From: Eonycteris spelaea
Lineage: Eukaryota > Chordata > Mammalia > Chiroptera > Pteropodidae
NCBI GenBank assembly: GCA_003508835.1
Contig: PUFA01000003.1
Location: forward strand, 12,253,501-12,317,500
Length of the DNA: 64,000 bases
Direction: 5' to 3'
Of the stretch, positions 23,641 to 35,220 are shown piece by piece. The first letter of the stretch is position 1. The number at the start of each line of letters is the position of its first letter. The notes beneath the pieces are model-generated. The model saw nothing but the letters and a program-made list of their open reading frames with translations. It was not told the origin of the DNA and searched no databases. The translations under genes and the position numbers were made by a program.

Positions 23641-24679
23641 GGGAATCTCTCATATCCTGGATATCACATAATTCCTTTTTTCATTTTCTAATAAGTACAA
23701 GAGAGTTGTATTTTTTACACTATAGTATCTTCATGTACCTAGATATGAGTGAACGACCATTTCAAAAATTTCGACATTTAAGTGTTTGTGTTTCATATAA
23801 TATTTGTTGTTATTCCAAAAGAAAAAAAGCTGAAGAAAATACCATGAAATAGTTCAGAATATATTAAATTACCTTGTATACATTGTAGTTTTTAGTAATG
23901 ATGTATATATAAATACACACATTTTCCATCACAGTGCTAGCATGTGGCACCAGTGGTTTATGGCAAATAGGAATAGAGTTAACAGCATATCCACTCAGTT
24001 GCCCAGCATTGACTGGCCTATTATCTTTGTGATTGAATAAACGGGAAGAAAGATAAAGAGTTGGCTATTGGGGGTGGGAGAGTATATTAGAGTTTGATTG
24101 AAAGTGTCCTTTTCCTCCTCTACTTCCCCTATTGAAGATGAATTTTAGAAATAACATATAATAATGTACTGCATAATAATATTAATCTTTTCTACCTTTT
24201 TTCTGATTTCTCATGTTGTGTTTCTTATCCTTTGTGATTCACTACTAAGTATGTCAAAGTAGGTGATATATCCCCTGCCCCTAGAAATTTACAACTAGTG
24301 GGTCTGAATTTATTGACTTCTAAACTACAGTTGAGAAAACTATTATCTCCTCTAGTAGGGATGCAGAAATGGATTCTGTACTTTGGTAGATCTGCATCTA
24401 TCAATGTAATTTAGTTTGGAAGATTAGCAAGGCTTTATTTGCTATTTATCTTCTCTTTCTTGTTGAAATTGCTTTTTCTATGTTTCCTATATTTTACATG
24501 TATTTTTGATAAACTTGAGATGATAGGGACAATATTATGATCAAAAGCTCCTATGAGAAGAATCTGAATAATAACTCATCAAAAAAAAAAAAATCGGCAC
24601 AGAGCAGGACTTGTTGCTTAAAGGTCAGAAGACTGGATCATTCCTGGAGTCAAGACATAGCCGTCAATTTTTTTCTTAT
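23641..24679. other. Unique AT-rich sequence
   Basis: No repeat or gene recognised; it ends near an A13 run (24583-24595). Confidence 0.45.
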
Positions 24680-24880
24680 CAATTATTCAACAAGCATTGT
24701 TTGAGCACAGACTCTGCATCAGGTGCTATAAATGCCCTTAGGAATGGAGATTTGCATGAATTAGAAAAACAACAATCTATTTTACCCAAAGAAGAGAAAA
24801 AGGCAAATTGGAGGCTTAGAGGCTCCGGCAAAATGAAGAGAGTTAACTACCATTAACAACATGCTGATGGGAACACATCA
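24680..24880 (-). mobile_element. L2 LINE 3' end
   Basis: Reading on the plus strand gives L2 antisense: 'ttattcaacaagcattgttt', 'gagcacagactctgcatcag', 'gtgctataaatgcccttagg'. The last corresponds to the 'ggcactggggatacaatggtg' part of the family. The open frame 24611-24856 overlaps it and is therefore not a gene. Confidence 0.65.
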
Positions 24881-26199
24881 AACAAAACAAACAACCCCTG
24901 AAAAGCATAATCAAACATTCAGATTGAGGCTGTTTAAGAGGGTAGTCAATAAGTAGTGTCCTGAGACTAGGTGTGGACATAATCCGTCAGAGGGAACCTA
25001 AATATGAATGGCCCATGCCCTGAGCCATAACCAGAAACAACTTCGAGGAAGAACTAAGGATTTCATCATCTTGACAATGAAACCAACTCACTTGTATCTG
25101 GTTCAGTATCTCAGGACAAACGGAGCTGGAGAAGCCCTGACTGGTGCATGGCAGAGTTCACAGGGGCTTTTACTGGATATTAATGGAAACTTAAGACACA
25201 AATCTGTCATTGACAACTGGTTTCTAGACTTTCGTGTTACTTTTACTTTTCTCTCTCTTTTAAACAATGTAGTAAAAATAATCTCTAAAATTATGATTAA
25301 CTTGTCTTAGCTGAACTGAAAACAAAAGGAATCATACCCAATGTTGTATGAGGAAAAATGAATTGGCACTATTTTGGTTGCTGACATCATTCTTAAGCCA
25401 ATCTCTCACATTTCTTTTCAGCATCTACATTATTAGAAGCTTTGTTCAGATGTCATTAACTCCCTTTGGTGTTCCAAACCAGGTGTTCCCTGTTTCTATA
25501 TATGGTAACAACTTATGTTGTTGTAATTACTAATTTTCCTGTCATTTGAAAATATACTATTGTTTAAAATTTCCTGTCATTTGAAATACATTATTAGGGC
25601 TTTTTCTCCATTTATCCCCTTTATATTGTCAATTAGACCATCTCCTGTAGTGATTAGCTCAGTTTTTTCATTTCCTAGGTACTCTGGAAGCAACTATCAG
25701 GTCACTGGTTAATTCATTGATTGTTTAACAAATGCAGACTATTCACATTTTAGAGCTTTAGACCTAGTAATTGAAGTGTTCAACCACAAAGTATCCCCAA
25801 TCTATTGTAAAAGAACAGCTTTCTAAAAATAACCGCATGCAAAGTTACTAAATGTAGTTGGAATGTCTCAGGCTTCTTAATAAACAGACTCTGTAAACAT
25901 ATAGAGACATCTTTCTATATGCAGTATAATTTTTATCATGCTCATAGCATGTTTTACTCTATTTTCAGGTATGAACATGCATGACATAGAAACTTTTAAA
26001 TAAAAGTGAAAGAGGAATATCCCAAATGAAGGACAATGTGAGAGAATGTCTCCTCTCTCATCTATGTGAGTTAAATCTGGCAGCATTTGGCTGCTCAACC
26101 TCATGCTCAGGCATTAATTTCACACTTTATTTCCCAGAAATTGAAGACAGTTAATTGACTTTTTACAACTGGTATTGAAACTTTTTCTACTTCATGCCT
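24881..26199. other. Unique sequence; less AT-rich at 24970-25240
   Basis: No family recognised. The frame 25008-25310 has no identifiable domain. A small local duplication ('tttcctgtcatttgaaa') occurs at 25533-25560 and 25569-25595. Confidence 0.45.
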
Positions 26200-26330
26200 C
26201 ATGAGATGGGAAAACTGTGCTGTTAGTGGGGCTCAATGGCTTGTCCAAGAAGAGGTGACAAGTCAGTAAATAAAAGACCCAGATTAAATTCTATATCTTA
26301 TAATGTCCTGTTTTCATTTCTATAGAGTAT
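26200..26330 (-). mobile_element. Possible MIR SINE fragment
   Basis: The order 'gatgggaaaactgtgctgtt', 'caatggcttgtccaagaaga' and 'gacccagattaaattctata' parallels antisense MIR ('gaggaaactgaggc', 'cttgcccaaggtca', 'gaacccagg'). Confidence 0.5.
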
Positions 26331-26559
26331 TATTACAGTTGAAAGGACTTCAATAATGATCACAATTTAGCTACTTTTCTTTAATGGTGTAAATTTTCTT
26401 AAATTTATAAAAATGTTGAAGCTAGAAAGGATTTTAGAAAGTGAAGTTTGGAGATCAGCTGTTCATGTAATGGATGTCAATAAATCAGACGTGTTCTTTA
26501 ACCTTTTTAAAGATACAACAGAGAGGAATGAAGGAAATGAAGAGTGGAAATAGAGATAT

Positions 26560-26725
26560 ATTCTGATATTTACCATGTGCCTACTATGTGACAGGCCCCA
26601 CATTAGCACCTTTTTTGTTTCTTAGATAATTTTATTCTCATACTCTAGCTACAAGTTGTATCCTAGGGTTGCCATTATTCAAATGAAGAAATTGTTAGAG
26701 CTATGTGTATTACAGGTAGGATTCA
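26560..26725 (-). mobile_element. MIR SINE
   Basis: Antisense MIR words are clear: 'catgtgcctactatgtgaca', 'ggccccacattagcacct', 'ttgccattattcaaatgaag' and 'aattgttagagc'. Diverged but in correct order. Confidence 0.75.
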
Positions 26726-26897
26726 ACATAAATGAAAATAGGAGCCCATAATCCAACTTCTACTTTTCCCATTAGTCTGAGATTTTATAAACTTAAGAAG
26801 TTACTGAATAAAATAAGGGAAGAACTTTTCACACAACTATTGTTTCAAAAACAAGTTCTATTTGACATAACAAAAAAAGCATGGAGATTATCACAGG

Positions 26898-26934
26898 TTT
26901 TGTTTGTTTGTTTGTTTGTTTGTTTGTTTGTTTT
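26898..26934 (+). repeat. (TTTG)n microsatellite
   Basis: Nine TTTG units flanked by extra T. Confidence 0.95.
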
Positions 26935-27274
26935 ACAAATATTCCAGCTCTCCTCTACCTGCAGACATATGTTAAATTAAAATTCTGGAGATAAGAATGG
27001 CCATAGGACTTGTTTCTGCCTATAAAATATATTAGCATGAAGTACATCTAGGGAGAAGCTCTCATAGGTGATGTACACCTTGCCACATCCCTTTTTACTG
27101 TCTTGGACATGGAACAATTTTGTGCGAAGGTTATCTCTCAGCCTGGGTCCTTGAGTGACTATGATAAATGGAGCCTAGCTTGTCCTGACTTATCTGGTGA
27201 GCATTCAAATATTTGTCTTGATGAATCAGGCATTCCTTGTTAAAATAATATAAATATGGAGAGCATAATTTTGG

Positions 27275-27480
27275 CTCTAGAGAGATTTGGTTCTTAACAC
27301 CTGTTTGTGCCACTTATTGACTAGGTGACAATAATTGATACTCGAATCTTCAATTTCCTCACATGTAATATGATCATAATAATATCTATATCATGAAGTG
27401 GTCATAAATTAAATGTGATAAGGTTTAAAATTGTTCAGTTGAGTGCCTGTCACATACTATTGAAGTTTTAGAAGTACCAT
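27275..27480 (+). mobile_element. MIR SINE
   Basis: MIR plus-strand order: 'tttgtgccacttattgacta', 'ggtgacaataattgatac', 'caatttcctcacatgtaata', 'aataatatctatatcatgaa', and the tail 'gagtgcctgtcacatactat'. Confidence 0.8.
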
Positions 27481-27491
27481 CATAATCACAG

Positions 27492-27511
27492 TCATCATCA
27501 TCATCATCATC
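27492..27511 (+). repeat. (TCA)n short microsatellite
   Basis: Six to seven perfect trinucleotide units directly after the MIR tail. Confidence 0.9.
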
Positions 27512-28344
27512 CAGGGAAACAATAAATTAATTTTCATGATATTTTCATAAGGGGCTTTGAAACAAAGGGGAAACATTTTTGTGTATGTGTTGATTGGAGA
27601 CTATGAAAGATCAACAATAATACCTTCAGAATAAAAGGACAAGAAACATGACACATGAATGCCACAGACTCCATGTGCAAGACAGATTGTGAGTACTCAG
27701 TAAATGTGAGATGAACCACAGGCTCCACTGAGGCAGGGATAAGAAGGGGTGACTGTTTCCAGAAAAGAAACGTGAAGATAAAATAACTTTTAAGTATTAT
27801 TTAGTTAAATTATTATTTCTTGAAAATACATTTTTTCCCTTGAAGAGGTGGAAGTAGAAATAAAATGCCCATACATTCCTTTGACTTCTTCCTTAGCAGT
27901 GTCAGAGTCTCGAGAATGACTTGAAGCTGCTTCAGTTATGTTGAGTTGAAGATATGGGCAGCTGGATGTGAGTCCTTCTTTGACTTAGGAAACATGAAAG
28001 AGGAAGGTGTTACTAAAACAGAAAACAATAACAACAACATCAATGAACAAGTGCCCCACAATGGAATGTCAGACAGATTTTTCAGAGTTCTCAGCAAGAA
28101 ACCTCCCACTGAGAAGCACAGTCTGAAATCACTTCCCAGGAGAGTGACTCTGAGGACCTGGATGTGCTCTGAACAGGTGTTCCAGCAAGTGCTGCCAACT
28201 GGATCCTTCAAAATGTGAGACAGCCTCAGCAATTATTCTGAAACCTTCACAAATAAGGCATTCAGTTGGGAGCCAGGAGAGTAACAGCATATGTAGAGAG
28301 GAAAAAATGCCAGCCTTCATAAACTAATAGACTGTGTGTGTTTG

Positions 28345-28395
<51 letters not shown>

Positions 28396-28709
28396 TGTTC
28401 TTCATGTGGTGATTATTTATGACCATCATGGTACTCCTTAAAATTTTCTAAAAACTTTGTTTCCTTAGGTTTTTATTAATGGATCCATAGCCTAGAATAA
28501 TTATTATCTGATCCTCAGAAGGCACATATCTTTATAACTGTGGAATTATTTAATCCAGTAAAGAATATAACTGATCTCCTAAAGCGAACTCCATATTTGG
28601 ATATAAATCACCAAAGTTGACCTCTTCCTATAAATGGAATAACGTGAACCAGTCATATAGGTTAGGTCACTTCCAATCAGATTACATGGAATGATAATAG
28701 AAATAAACA
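27512..28709. other. Unique sequence around an (AT)n microsatellite
   Basis: The block 27930-28320 is less AT-rich and has open frames on both strands (27946-28218 plus, 28232-27936 minus) that are mutual shadows with no domain I recognise. Confidence 0.45.
28347..28392 (+). repeat. (AT)n microsatellite, 23 units
   Basis: Perfect AT dinucleotides for 46 bp. Confidence 0.98.
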
Positions 28710-28910
28710 GGGTCTGGTTTACCGAGAGGACTTTTATTCCAGTTCTATCTCCTTGTCAGCATTATGTCCTATAGAGATCACCAAACTGTCCTGAGAATTA
28801 GTGTCTTCATCTGTAAAATAAAACAAGTATTAAAATGTCTCCATTGGACCTGTCGTACAGTTTGGTTCAAGTAAAATGATGTGCAAGAAAGCTTTTAAAA
28901 TCTAGCTCTA
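28710..28910 (+). mobile_element. MIR SINE
   Basis: MIR order on the plus strand: 'ttccagttctatctccttgt', 'tgtcttcatctgtaaaataa' and 'tgtgcaagaaagcttttaaa'. The core is partly deleted. Confidence 0.7.
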
Positions 28911-29111
28911 AAACAGTTTAGAGAAGCAAAGGACCTATTATCACTACAGTCATTTTTGGAATAAATGAAACCACATTGAACCTGCATTTATTCCCCTACT
29001 CTCTCTTACAAGTCTAGGCCATACCATACAGTTATCAACTTCTTTTAGCATAATTCTCAAAAATCCCTTCTGCATAAGGCTAGGACAAGTTGTACTTTGT
29101 TTTGTTCCTGA

Positions 29112-29112
<1 letters not shown>

Positions 29113-29161
<49 letters not shown>
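29113..29161 (+). repeat. (TG)n microsatellite, 24 units
   Basis: Perfect TG dinucleotides for 48-49 bp; the open frame read through it on the minus strand (histidine/threonine run) is an artefact of the repeat. Confidence 0.98.
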
Positions 29162-29163
<2 letters not shown>

Positions 29164-29882
29164 TCTTTTCTACCTGCAAAGACCATATATTCTTTGGCTT
29201 CTCCTTTTATGTGGCTCCATCTGTACTTGGCAATACTGAGTATTCAGAGAGTACTCTCCATTAATTATTTTAAAACTAAAAACTAAGAAGCATACTGAAA
29301 AGGTAACATGTATAATAGAAAAAGTCCCACACTTATCTGAATATACTAGGATGAAGTAGAAGCTGCTTCTAAAAGAAAATCTAGTTTGGGTTTCTAGCTG
29401 TCCTCCAATACTGGATTGCTTCATAATAAAGTTAGAAAACATAACAATTTATAGTTAAGGATCTTACTGACTTTTAGCAGCTGTCAAAATGAATGGGTCA
29501 GTCGGAGAATAATATAATGTATATACACATAGATAGGCTGTGATACCTTTCTTGGAAGATGATACTTGTTGAGATAAATATATCTTCATGATCTGCTGTG
29601 GTCTTTCTATCCAGAAACAGAAGCTTAAAATAAATAAAAAGCCCCTCTCTATTGCCCCCTCTCTCTCTTTCTCACATATACACATCTTTGTTCCTACATG
29701 CTCCCACACAGAGAAACTCTGTTCCAGCTCTTTAATTTGACTATTTCTGTAACAAATACCTTTCTTCCTGAATTCTGTCATATACACCAATCTCTAGCCC
29801 TTTAACACTAAGATGTAGAATCTACAAGAATGAATGTTCCCTGTGTGTTTTCACATTTTCAAATTTATTACTGATGGGCATT
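29162..29882. other. Unique sequence
   Basis: No family recognised. Contains a pyrimidine-rich stretch at 29640-29690. Minus-strand frames at 29170-29442 and 29464-29790 have no recognisable domain. Confidence 0.45.
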
Positions 29883-30410
29883 TCACTTATTATGCAAATA
29901 TAGAATGGCAGGGAATTGATGACCTTGGGTCAAAGCTATGGGTAAAATAGGCAGTCTGACCAAGCCAAGCTTAATGAGAGGACAGCGCGTGCCCAACTGC
30001 AGCATCTCCTGGCAGCATAGTCTTGGCCGGGCTGGTAGCAGTGACGTCTCAGGGCTCAGCTGGTTCACAGAGACTTCTCAGGGACATTTTATTACTCACC
30101 TAAAACCTGTGGAACGTCAAGTTGTTACATTTTCCAATTCTATGCCTCTGGAAGGGGAGCTTCTCATAATACATACATTGAAAAGTATTTTGAAACTTAC
30201 TGTCAGTTGTGTCCGTTTTAAGGGTATAGAAAAACTTAAACCTGCTTTGAAAGGGGAGTAATAAGAGCCTTAATTTGAGGGCCACTGATTACAGACTCCA
30301 TTAAAATTGCCACAAGGCACATGATTAATACACCTATTGATAGTAATAGTCACAATTTATTTAAACCATTGTGTTAATGGAGCTAACATACACCATTTAT
30401 GCAAATGTTA
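29883..30410. other. Candidate conserved non-coding element
   Basis: No repeat is recognised, composition is balanced, and regulatory-type words cluster: a CRE-like TGACGTCT at about 30041, then several homeodomain-type ATTA/TAAT cores between 30270 and 30350 ('gattacagactccattaaaa', 'gcacatgattaatacac'). Overlapping frames on both strands (29938-30261 plus; 30068-29883 and 30285-30100 minus) show no domain. Confidence 0.3.
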
Positions 30411-30773
30411 GCTTATGATACCATCCAGGGCATATATATTTTTTTTAATTCATCATAGTATCTGTGATCATAACATTTTACTGGGTTAAGATAAATTAAC
30501 TTTGTGGGTTACCATATATCTTTTGGGTCTCACATGTTCATACAATTCTGCGTAAATAGAGCTGTTGCAATTAGAAGGCATGCACTTACTTGATTTACCC
30601 AGTGCTAGCACAAGGATAATGACTTCAAATGTAGGCATTTTTGTGCTCAGTGGCTGTTAAAACTATCCATACATATAGGCAAATACTGTATTATAATATG
30701 AAAGGATAAAGTAATTGTATGAGAGTTTTTTTATTGCTCTAGTTAAAAAAGTCATTTTTAATGGTAACATACT

Positions 30774-31099
30774 TATCTTAGTTACTTTGGACTGCCATAA
30801 CAAAATACCATAGACTGAGGGGCTTAAACAACAAACATTCTAGAACAGGGTGCCAGCATGATAGGGTTCTGAGGAAAGCCCTCTGCCTGATTTGCACACT
30901 GTGTTCTCACATGGCAGAGAGAGAAAAAGCTCAAGCTCACTGGTATGATAAGGGCATTAATCTCATTATGAGGACCCTACCCTCATGACTTTATTTAACC
31001 CCCGTTACCTCCAAAAGGCCCCATTCCTCACCATCACATTGAGGGTGAGGGCTTCAACATATATATTTTAGTACGGACACAGACATTCAGTCCATAACA
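30774..31099 (-). mobile_element. MLT1-type (MaLR/ERVL) solo LTR
   Basis: On the plus strand it reads as the reverse complement of an MLT1 LTR: it starts 'cttagttactttggactgcc' and continues with 'ataacaaaataccatagact'. Then come 'gtgttctcacatggcagaga' and 'ctcatgactttatttaaccc', and it ends 'cattcagtccataaca', complementary to the LTR's 5' TGTTATGGACTGAATG. No internal region or second LTR is present, so this is a solo remnant. The exact right boundary fits the terminal CA at 31098-31099. Confidence 0.85.
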
Positions 31100-31559
31100 A
31101 TGACTGTAGGATTTTTAACAATGACAATACAATATATAATACAGTACCACTGAGATCCACCCAATTAGGGTTTTTTTTAATTTTAAAAATATATTAGAAT
31201 AGTTTTCTTAACTCTGAGCTTCAATTTAATTTAATTATGAGCTAAACTTAACTATGGAATGAATAAATGTTTCACTAGTAGTAATAAAAAGAATATTCAC
31301 CATATTTCAAACAATATACAGCTTTGTTCTTACAATGGGATTCTGCATATGCTATCTACTAGCACCTCTTTAGAGAACCCCTGTTGCAAAGAGGTATCAT
31401 CCCAGTGTGGGATGGTATCAGCCTTTGTCAGTCTTTTGACACATTGCTGCTTCCCAAGACTACACATGATACTTATGTATCCCACTAAGAAAGGCTGCTG
31501 GGAGTTCTCAGTCTCTCTGATTGAATCACTCAGAGTTCAATCCTGAAATGTTCACTTAT
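31100..31559. other. Unique AT-rich sequence
   Basis: Between two LTRs; the frame 31259-31546 has no recognised domain. Confidence 0.45.
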
Positions 31560-31874
31560 TGTATTATTCAGGGTTCTTCAGCAAAACTAAACTAAAAGGA
31601 TGTGTGTGTGTATGTGCGTGTTCGTATATATACATATATGTATGTATATACACACACACATGTATGTGTGTATGTGTGCATGTGTGTATAAATTTTAAGA
31701 CTTTAGTAATTAGCTCACTCAATTATGAAGGGTAATCTGCTTTACTCAAAATTCACTGAATTAAATGTTAATCTCATCCAAAAACCACTTTCCCTGAAAC
31801 ATCCAGAAGAATGTTTGATTTATTATCTGAGCACTTTGGCCTGGCTAAGTTGACAAATAAAATTAACCACCACA
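31560..31874 (-). mobile_element. LTR-type repeat (TGTGATGGTTAATTTT family)
   Basis: The plus strand reads 'tgtattattcagggttcttc' at the left edge, a 'taatctgctttactcaaaat' segment (31735-31754), 'gaaacatccagaagaatgtt' and ends 'gttgacaaataaaattaacc' plus 'accaca'. This is the reverse complement of a common mammalian LTR-like repeat beginning TGTGATGGTTAATTTT. A CA/TG/TA microsatellite has grown at 31601-31688, the usual position of a short repeat in this family. I am unsure of the family name. Confidence 0.6.
31601..31688 (+). repeat. Compound TG/TA/CA alternating repeat
   Basis: Alternating purine-pyrimidine tract (tgtgtg, tatata, cacaca, then tgtgtg again) inside the LTR remnant. Confidence 0.9.
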
Positions 31875-31939
31875 GTTACTTCATGTCAAGAACTGATGCT
31901 CGTCATAAATTTTGTAAATCCATCTCCAAATAGGTCTGG

Positions 31940-32145
31940 ATGAATTAATATTTTTTTGAGCACTTATCATGTATTAAGTACTGGGGCAGGTACTTATGCA
32001 ATCATTTTATTGATGCACAAGAAAGTCTTAAGGGGAAAACTTTAATATTATCTTCATTTTACAGATAAGAAAATTGAAACACAGTTTAATAGATTATGTG
32101 CAAATCAATAGCCAGGTTACACCTCTCCTGGGAGACTATATTTTT
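31940..32145 (-). mobile_element. MIR SINE
   Basis: Antisense MIR: 'gagcacttatcatgtattaa', 'gtactggggcaggtactt', 'atcttcattttacagataag', 'aaaattgaaacacagttt' and 'atagccaggttacacctc'. Confidence 0.85.
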
Positions 32146-32359
32146 ATGCATTTCTGTGAATGAAATTCTATGTTATGACACAGGATTTCTACACCAACTT
32201 CCCAGTGAGTGAAAAAAGATAGTATGGTCTAGAAGCTACCATCCTTCTTCCTCTTTTTGTCCCTTCACACATTCTCTATCCTCTCTATCTACCACTGCTT
32301 CAAACCAACCCTTTTATACTTTGGTTGTGGTTCTATTATTATTAATTGTCATGATTAAA

Positions 32360-32600
32360 ATGGAATAATAGTATTACCGATTTCTGTGTGTTAGCCACTA
32401 TACTATAAGTCCTAAATGAATCATCTCATGCCATTCTCTGTCACATGCATATACAATTACACACATGTGTGTGAATGTACACATGCTGGATACCTATGGA
32501 GTAGGTATACTGTGAAAAGAGAGAATGGAAGTTTAGGGGTTTTAAGTAAATTGCTGCAAATATGACAGAAAACCAGGGTCTATCAACCTTCATGTCAGCT
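32360..32600 (-). mobile_element. MIR SINE with CA-rich internal insertion
   Basis: Antisense MIR words on the plus strand: 'tgtgtgttagccactatac', 'tcctaaatgaatcatctcat', 'ggagtaggtatactgtgaa' and 'gacagaaaaccagggtctat'. A short CA/TG run (about 32455-32485) interrupts the middle. Confidence 0.65.
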
Positions 32601-32959
32601 CATTTTCATCCAATAAAAATACTTGTGAGCATAAGAGATTCATTCCCAGCAGGAGGGGAATATATAATTAATATGACTGCCCTAAGTGTAGTTTGGGGCC
32701 TGGGTATCACATGGTTACTACATTTTTCACCTCTATAGATACATATGCCTGGTAGGCCTGAGAGTCACTCTGATTGTAATCTTTGAGAGTATTCCCATTC
32801 CCCACAGTGAAGTCTGAACTCTAATCCTTTTTTTTTTTTTCTAAAAATTAAACTCTTCTGATGACTTCTTGTAATGGCCTTCGAGTCTGTCAATGGGGAT
32901 CTTTTCATCAGATCAGACCCATTTGTCCAAAAAATTAGTTCCATGGGCACAAAGACTCT

Positions 32960-33056
32960 CCCCTTCCTCTCTTACTACTTTGTCTCCATTGCCCATAACA
33001 GTGCATGACACGTGGAAAATACTTGATACATAATTTTGGGATGAATGAATCATGCA
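32960..33056 (+). mobile_element. L2 LINE 3' terminus
   Basis: Reads 'tttgtctccattgcccataa', 'cagtgcatgacacgtggaaa', 'atacttgatacataattt' and ends 'gatgaatgaatca', the L2 3' end pattern. Confidence 0.75.
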
Positions 33057-33127
33057 GTACAGATTAAATGGATATTTATTGGTATTCCAGAATATTATAA
33101 TTTAGATAGCTGTCCTTCATCCTTTGT

Positions 33128-33490
33128 AGGTCTTAGTCCATTTAAACTGCCATAACAAAAATATCATAGACTAGATTACTCAAACAACAAACATTCATTT
33201 CTTACAGTTCTGGGGGTTGGGAATTCCAAAATCAAGGTGCCAGCAGATTCAGTGTCTGCTGAAGGCCCACTTCCTATTTCATAGATAGTCAAATTGTTGA
33301 AAACTCACATGGCAAGAGGAGCAAGAGAGCTCTCTGAGATTTCTTTCATAAAGGCGCATTAATCCCTTTCATGAAAGATCTACCTTCTTGACCTGATCAC
33401 GCCTCAAAAGCCTCACTTCCACATGTCTCACATTAGCCATTAGGGTTAATATATGAGTTTCGGGGGGACACAAACATTCAGTCTATGGCA
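33128..33490 (-). mobile_element. MLT1-type (MaLR/ERVL) solo LTR
   Basis: A second MLT1-type LTR in the same orientation as the one at 30774-31099. It has 'tcttagtccatttaaactgc', 'ttacagttctgggggttggg', 'aatcaaggtgccagcagatt' and 'cttcctatttcatagatag'. It ends at 'cattcagtctatggca', with terminal CA at 33489-33490. It is longer than the first copy because it keeps the 'cagttctgg...gaattccaaaatcaagg' block that the first copy has lost. Confidence 0.88.
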
Positions 33491-34084
33491 GTCAGGTGCA
33501 TAACCGATCTGAGCTCTCTAGACTCATAACCACATCATCCTAGCAAATGTATGCCTACCTGCCAGCTCATGATTCCATCTGCCCTTTGTACAGCAAACTG
33601 CATTTGTGGTTTTCACCTGTAACAGTGTCGTGCTCAGTAGTAGCTGGAGATTTTTGTGAGCCCTGTAGAATCTTCTTGTATATAAGTTTCAAATTCGTGC
33701 TAGTATCAAAATACCATCTTGATGGACACTATTTGCCTTCTTGAAGGTATTCAGCTTTATCTTCTATTTGGCTAACACAAGACTCTTTTTTAAAGTATAG
33801 AAGGTGGAAAATAAGAGAATAAAAACATAATACTCTTCAGTGTAGCACTAAATATCCCACACAATCTAATCCAGAATTATCTTTCTATCAGTGTTCTCCC
33901 TGCCCACTCTACAAGTACACTCCTTTCAGAAACCCGAGTTTCTATATCTTTCTCCCATAATTTGCTCTTTTTCACACTCATCCATACTTGTCCCATCTTT
34001 TAACTTCACTCCAAATCCTCCTTCCTCTATGATGATTTTCCCGACTAGTCATTTGACAATTTTTAAAATTAACTCCCTCCAAGG
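33491..34084. other. Unique pyrimidine-rich sequence
   Basis: C/T-rich at 33880-34060, possibly diverged L2, but I cannot place it in the consensus. The frame 33891-34106 is a product of that composition. Confidence 0.4.
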
Positions 34085-34330
34085 TGCCAAGCCAAGCTCT
34101 TCATAAGTAGCAATGGTGAAGTGGCACAGTCTCTATCTTCAAGGAGCTTAGAGCCCAGGAGAAGAATGTAAAGGGTAAGAGGACCTCTACAGTCTCAGAA
34201 CTGTGGAGAATTCAGAGGAAGGGATGGTTGCTTAATCTTCACCAGTTGAAGCCAACCTTGAGCGGAGTTGGAAAGAATGAAAAGGTTCTTGATTTTAGAG
34301 ATATTTGAAGGGCATATCAAGTGGAGCAGA
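34085..34330 (-). mobile_element. L2 LINE fragment
   Basis: On the plus strand: 'agtagcaatggtgaagtggc', 'cagtctctatcttcaaggag' and 'cttagagcccaggagaaga'. Then comes 'agttgaagccaaccttgagc', matching antisense L2 ('gggatacaatggtgaa...ctcatggagcttac...ttgagctgagacctga'). Confidence 0.65.
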
Positions 34331-34989
34331 CTTTTTGAAAAAAAGTCATAGTGACCTATGAGCACCTATAATTCATTTGATTTGACTAGACCTTAAAAAT
34401 TATGAAAAAAAAGAGTGTCAGAAAAAAGATCAACAGTTTGACTGGAGCTAGTTAATGGGGGAATATTAATGCTATTCTGCCATTCTAAAGAACTTGAATT
34501 TTGTATTGTAGGTAACAATGAGGAAATACTCGATTTTTTTTTTAAATAAATGAGATAATATAAAAGGATCTGTGCTTTCAGGGAAAATGACAACAAGATG
34601 TAATAGAATCATCACCTAGTGTTAAAATATAAAGTATATCTAAGGACCACCAAGTGCTCCCAGCAAGATTATCTGGCCCAGCTAAGACACCCATAGCCTG
34701 TGGCATCCGTGAAATGTATGTAAACATTTAATCCTGAGGGAGATCATAAGTAGAAGAAATTCCTCCTCTTTCACTGAGGTCTCCTCTGACCAAATACCAC
34801 TGAGTTGATAGTGCTCACATCTATTCCTTCAATAGCACCTGAAGTGTAGGATTCCCTGGTCTTCCATTATCACACAGGATCACATATGATTTGTCTATTC
34901 TACTTACCTACTTAATATAACTCTTTACTCCATCTTCAATCTCTTTCTGACCCTCTTTGAGCAGTGCTTGCTGCCTGGTACTGGGTCCT
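34331..34989. other. Unique sequence
   Basis: No repeat family recognised in this stretch; AT-rich with a T-run near 34535. The frame on the minus strand (34393-34596) is short and domain-free. Confidence 0.4.
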
Positions 34990-35220
34990 GTTTGGCTGCA
35001 CCACTTACAAGTTGTATGATCTTAAGCATGTTACTTAATGTTTCTGGGCCTCAATTCCCTCATCTATAAAAAAAAAATAAACATACATAATAATATAGTT
35101 ACTATGAGGATTCAAATTGTGAGTACACATAACACATTTGGAACATAACAGCCATGAAATAAAATTATAAGAACGCTCCCTGTCATAGAGTGAGTGCTCA
35201 ATGAATAGTACTTTTTAGGA
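34990..35220 (+). mobile_element. MIR SINE
   Basis: Clear MIR order: 'gctgcaccacttacaagttg', 'tatgatcttaagcatgttac', 'tgggcctcaattccctcatc', 'tataaaa', 'tactatgaggattcaaattg' and the tail 'gtgagtgctcaatgaatagt'. Confidence 0.9.

Noticed and set aside
24583..24595. A13 run as the poly(A) tail of a lineage-specific SINE
   Set aside because: The 200 bp upstream does not resemble any tRNA- or 7SL-derived SINE known to me.
28950..29186. Threonine-histidine repeat protein
   Set aside because: It is produced by reading the (TG)n microsatellite on the minus strand.
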